Source of the DNA: DASQTB01 sp035642095
GTDB lineage: Bacteria > Actinomycetota > UBA4738 > CALAEC01
DNA: 14,068 nt
Reading direction: 5' to 3'
NCBI GenBank assembly: GCA_035642095.1
Contig: DASQTB010000011.1
Coordinates: 1-14,068, forward strand
Shown here: piece by piece, positions 12,799-14,068 of the stretch
How the letters are laid out: each line of letters begins with the position of its first letter
Position numbering within the stretch: the first letter of the stretch is position 1
The notes under the pieces: model-generated
The model's database searches: none
What the model was told of the DNA's origin: nothing
Seen by the model: the letters and a program-made list of their open reading frames with translations, nothing else
Position numbers and translations under genes: made by a program

Positions 12799-14068
12799 AT
12801 GCGTAGGTTGGTCAGATTCATCCTTCCGAGCATCTTCTTGCTCGGTCTGTCGACGTGGGCCTTCCCGGCCAGCGCCACACACGTCCCGGACCAGAGCTTC
12901 AAGATGTCCGAGGAATTCACGTCCCCGAACCAGGCGACCAACTCGGACCTGGCGTTCTGGGGGGATTACGCGTTCGTCGGCTATTACACCGGCGACACCG
13001 GGTCCCCCCCGGGCAGCGGGTCCCGTGGGGGCGTGCGGATCTTCGACATCTCCGACCCCGCCTCGCCCCAGCTGGTCAAGAACTTCGCCTGTGACGGCAC
13101 CCAGAACGACCCGATCCTGTGGGACCGGAACGGGAACGGAGTCCCCGACCTGTTGCTGCTGGCGGTGGACCGGACCATGACCAGCCCGGAGTGCGGCGCC
13201 CCCCGGTCGGCGAACCACGGGGACCCCACCGGCTGGGAGGGGATCCGGATCATCGAGATGAGCGACGACCCGGCCAACCCGTTCGCCACGATGACGCAAG
13301 TCAAGGCCTTGTACCAGGACTGCGGGTCGCACACCATCACCCTGTGGCAGGGCAAGGCGGACCAGGGCGAGCTGATCGTGTACTCGTCCTCCTATCCCCT
13401 CCGAGCGGGGCCGACGTGCGGTGACACCGAGTTCGCCAACCTGGCGAACCCGTACGACACCGACCCGGGGAGCCCGGCGAACCCGCTCCACGGCGTGATC
13501 CAGGTGAATCGGGTCCCGCTGAGCAACCCGGCTGCGGCAACCGAGATCGCCCAGCCGGAGATCTCCTACCCCGGCGATCCGGATGGCCGGATCGAGTGGT
13601 GCGAGCGGGGATTCGACTTCGGCTTCTGCACACCGGGCGCGTTCGAGCCCGGTGCCGTGGCGTGCCACGACATCGTTGTGCACATGGAACACAATCTGGC
13701 CGGAGCCGCCTGCGCCGAGCAGGGCCAGGTGTGGGAGATCGATGAGAACGGCATCCCCGACACCGCCAACCCGGTCTCGATCGGCGACGACGAGCTCACG
13801 TCGGGTGGCACGGGCCAGTTCCCAGGAGCGGTCGACTTCTTCCACTCGGTGATGTTCGATAACGAGGGCGAGGTCGTGAACTGGGTCGACGAGTCCTTCG
13901 GCGCAGGATGCCCCACGAGAACGAACTATCAGCCACGGCCCTGGAACCCCGCGGGTGGAACCCACAAGACCGGTCGGATGTTCTTCTCCGACATGGAGGG
14001 GAACTTCCTCAGCGAGTTCCACGTCGGGGACCTGCGGCCCGACCCAGGGGCGACCGAGTACTGCTCGG
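12799..14068 (+). CDS. Secreted LVIVD-repeat beta-propeller (P4), 3' end outside window
   Basis: The first 423 residues are visible; by comparison with P3 about 105 are missing. Signal peptide 1-26 (ends PASA-TH). It follows P3 almost collinearly: repeat GVRIFDISDPASPQLVKNF (78-96), calcium-type loop DRNGNGVPD (109-117), cysteines 98, 132, 175, 207, 289, 305, 371 and 422, and histidines 178, 290 and 349; the fourth histidine falls beyond the window. A short insertion near 268-280 adds Cys268 and Cys277 (WCERGFDFGFC), absent in P1 and P3, probably an extra disulfide. ATG at 12799 has GGAGG seven bases before it. It has its own promoter and leader. A tail such as the RTX region of P1 cannot be excluded. 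Confidence 0.9.
   Translation, partial: MRRLVRFILPSIFLLGLSTWAFPASATHVPDQSFKMSEEFTSPNQATNSDLAFWGDYAFVGYYTGDTGSPPGSGSRGGVRIFDISDPASPQLVKNFACDGTQNDPILWDRNGNGVPDLLLLAVDRTMTSPECGAPRSANHGDPTGWEGIRIIEMSDDPANPFATMTQVKALYQDCGSHTITLWQGKADQGELIVYSSSYPLRAGPTCGDTEFANLANPYDTDPGSPANPLHGVIQVNRVPLSNPAAATEIAQPEISYPGDPDGRIEWCERGFDFGFCTPGAFEPGAVACHDIVVHMEHNLAGAACAEQGQVWEIDENGIPDTANPVSIGDDELTSGGTGQFPGAVDFFHSVMFDNEGEVVNWVDESFGAGCPTRTNYQPRPWNPAGGTHKTGRMFFSDMEGNFLSEFHVGDLRPDPGATEYCS

Overview
The window is GC-rich and gene-dense, with several GTG starts, strong GGAGG ribosome sites, a probable leaderless murA transcript, GC-rich hairpin terminators without U-tracts, and secreted LVIVD and RTX-type proteins. This fits an uncultivated or little-studied Actinomycetota chromosome. 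The sequence alone does not fix a class or genus. I see no tRNA, rRNA, CRISPR, transposase, integrase or phage gene.

Left part (1-6260), all genes on the minus strand. In transcription order: a secreted Calx-beta protein (6260-5043); then a tightly overlapping group of murA (4957-3683), a secreted-domain/polytopic membrane protein (3686-2076), a CPBP/CAAX-type membrane protease homologue (2091-1390) and a Sir2 sirtuin (1393-590); then a small secreted cupredoxin (510-157) and the start of an SCP2-like protein (146-1, cut by the window edge). The murA group overlaps by 4, 16 and 4 bp, so it is probably one translationally coupled operon that begins with peptidoglycan precursor synthesis. A good -10 box lies 6 nt before the murA GTG.

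Middle (6261-6543): a divergent control region with a near-consensus forward promoter, a 13-bp palindrome over the reverse promoter, and a terminator-like hairpin with a T7 tract inside the forward leader.

Right part (6544-14068), all plus strand: four consecutive genes for secreted LVIVD-repeat beta-propeller proteins, P1 to P4; P4 is cut by the window end. The first three are followed by strong hairpins. P1, P3 and P4 have recognisable promoters, while that of P2 is weak. All four have a leader of roughly 125-150 nt holding an extended Shine-Dalgarno-like box about 81-94 nt upstream of the true start. P1, P3 and P4 share eight cysteines and four histidines in fixed motifs. P1 adds an RTX-type tail, P2 carries an inserted PA-like domain, and P3/P4 are close tandem duplicates. 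This array is the most unusual part of the window. Its biochemical function is not known to me; a secreted metal-binding propeller is the best-supported hypothesis.
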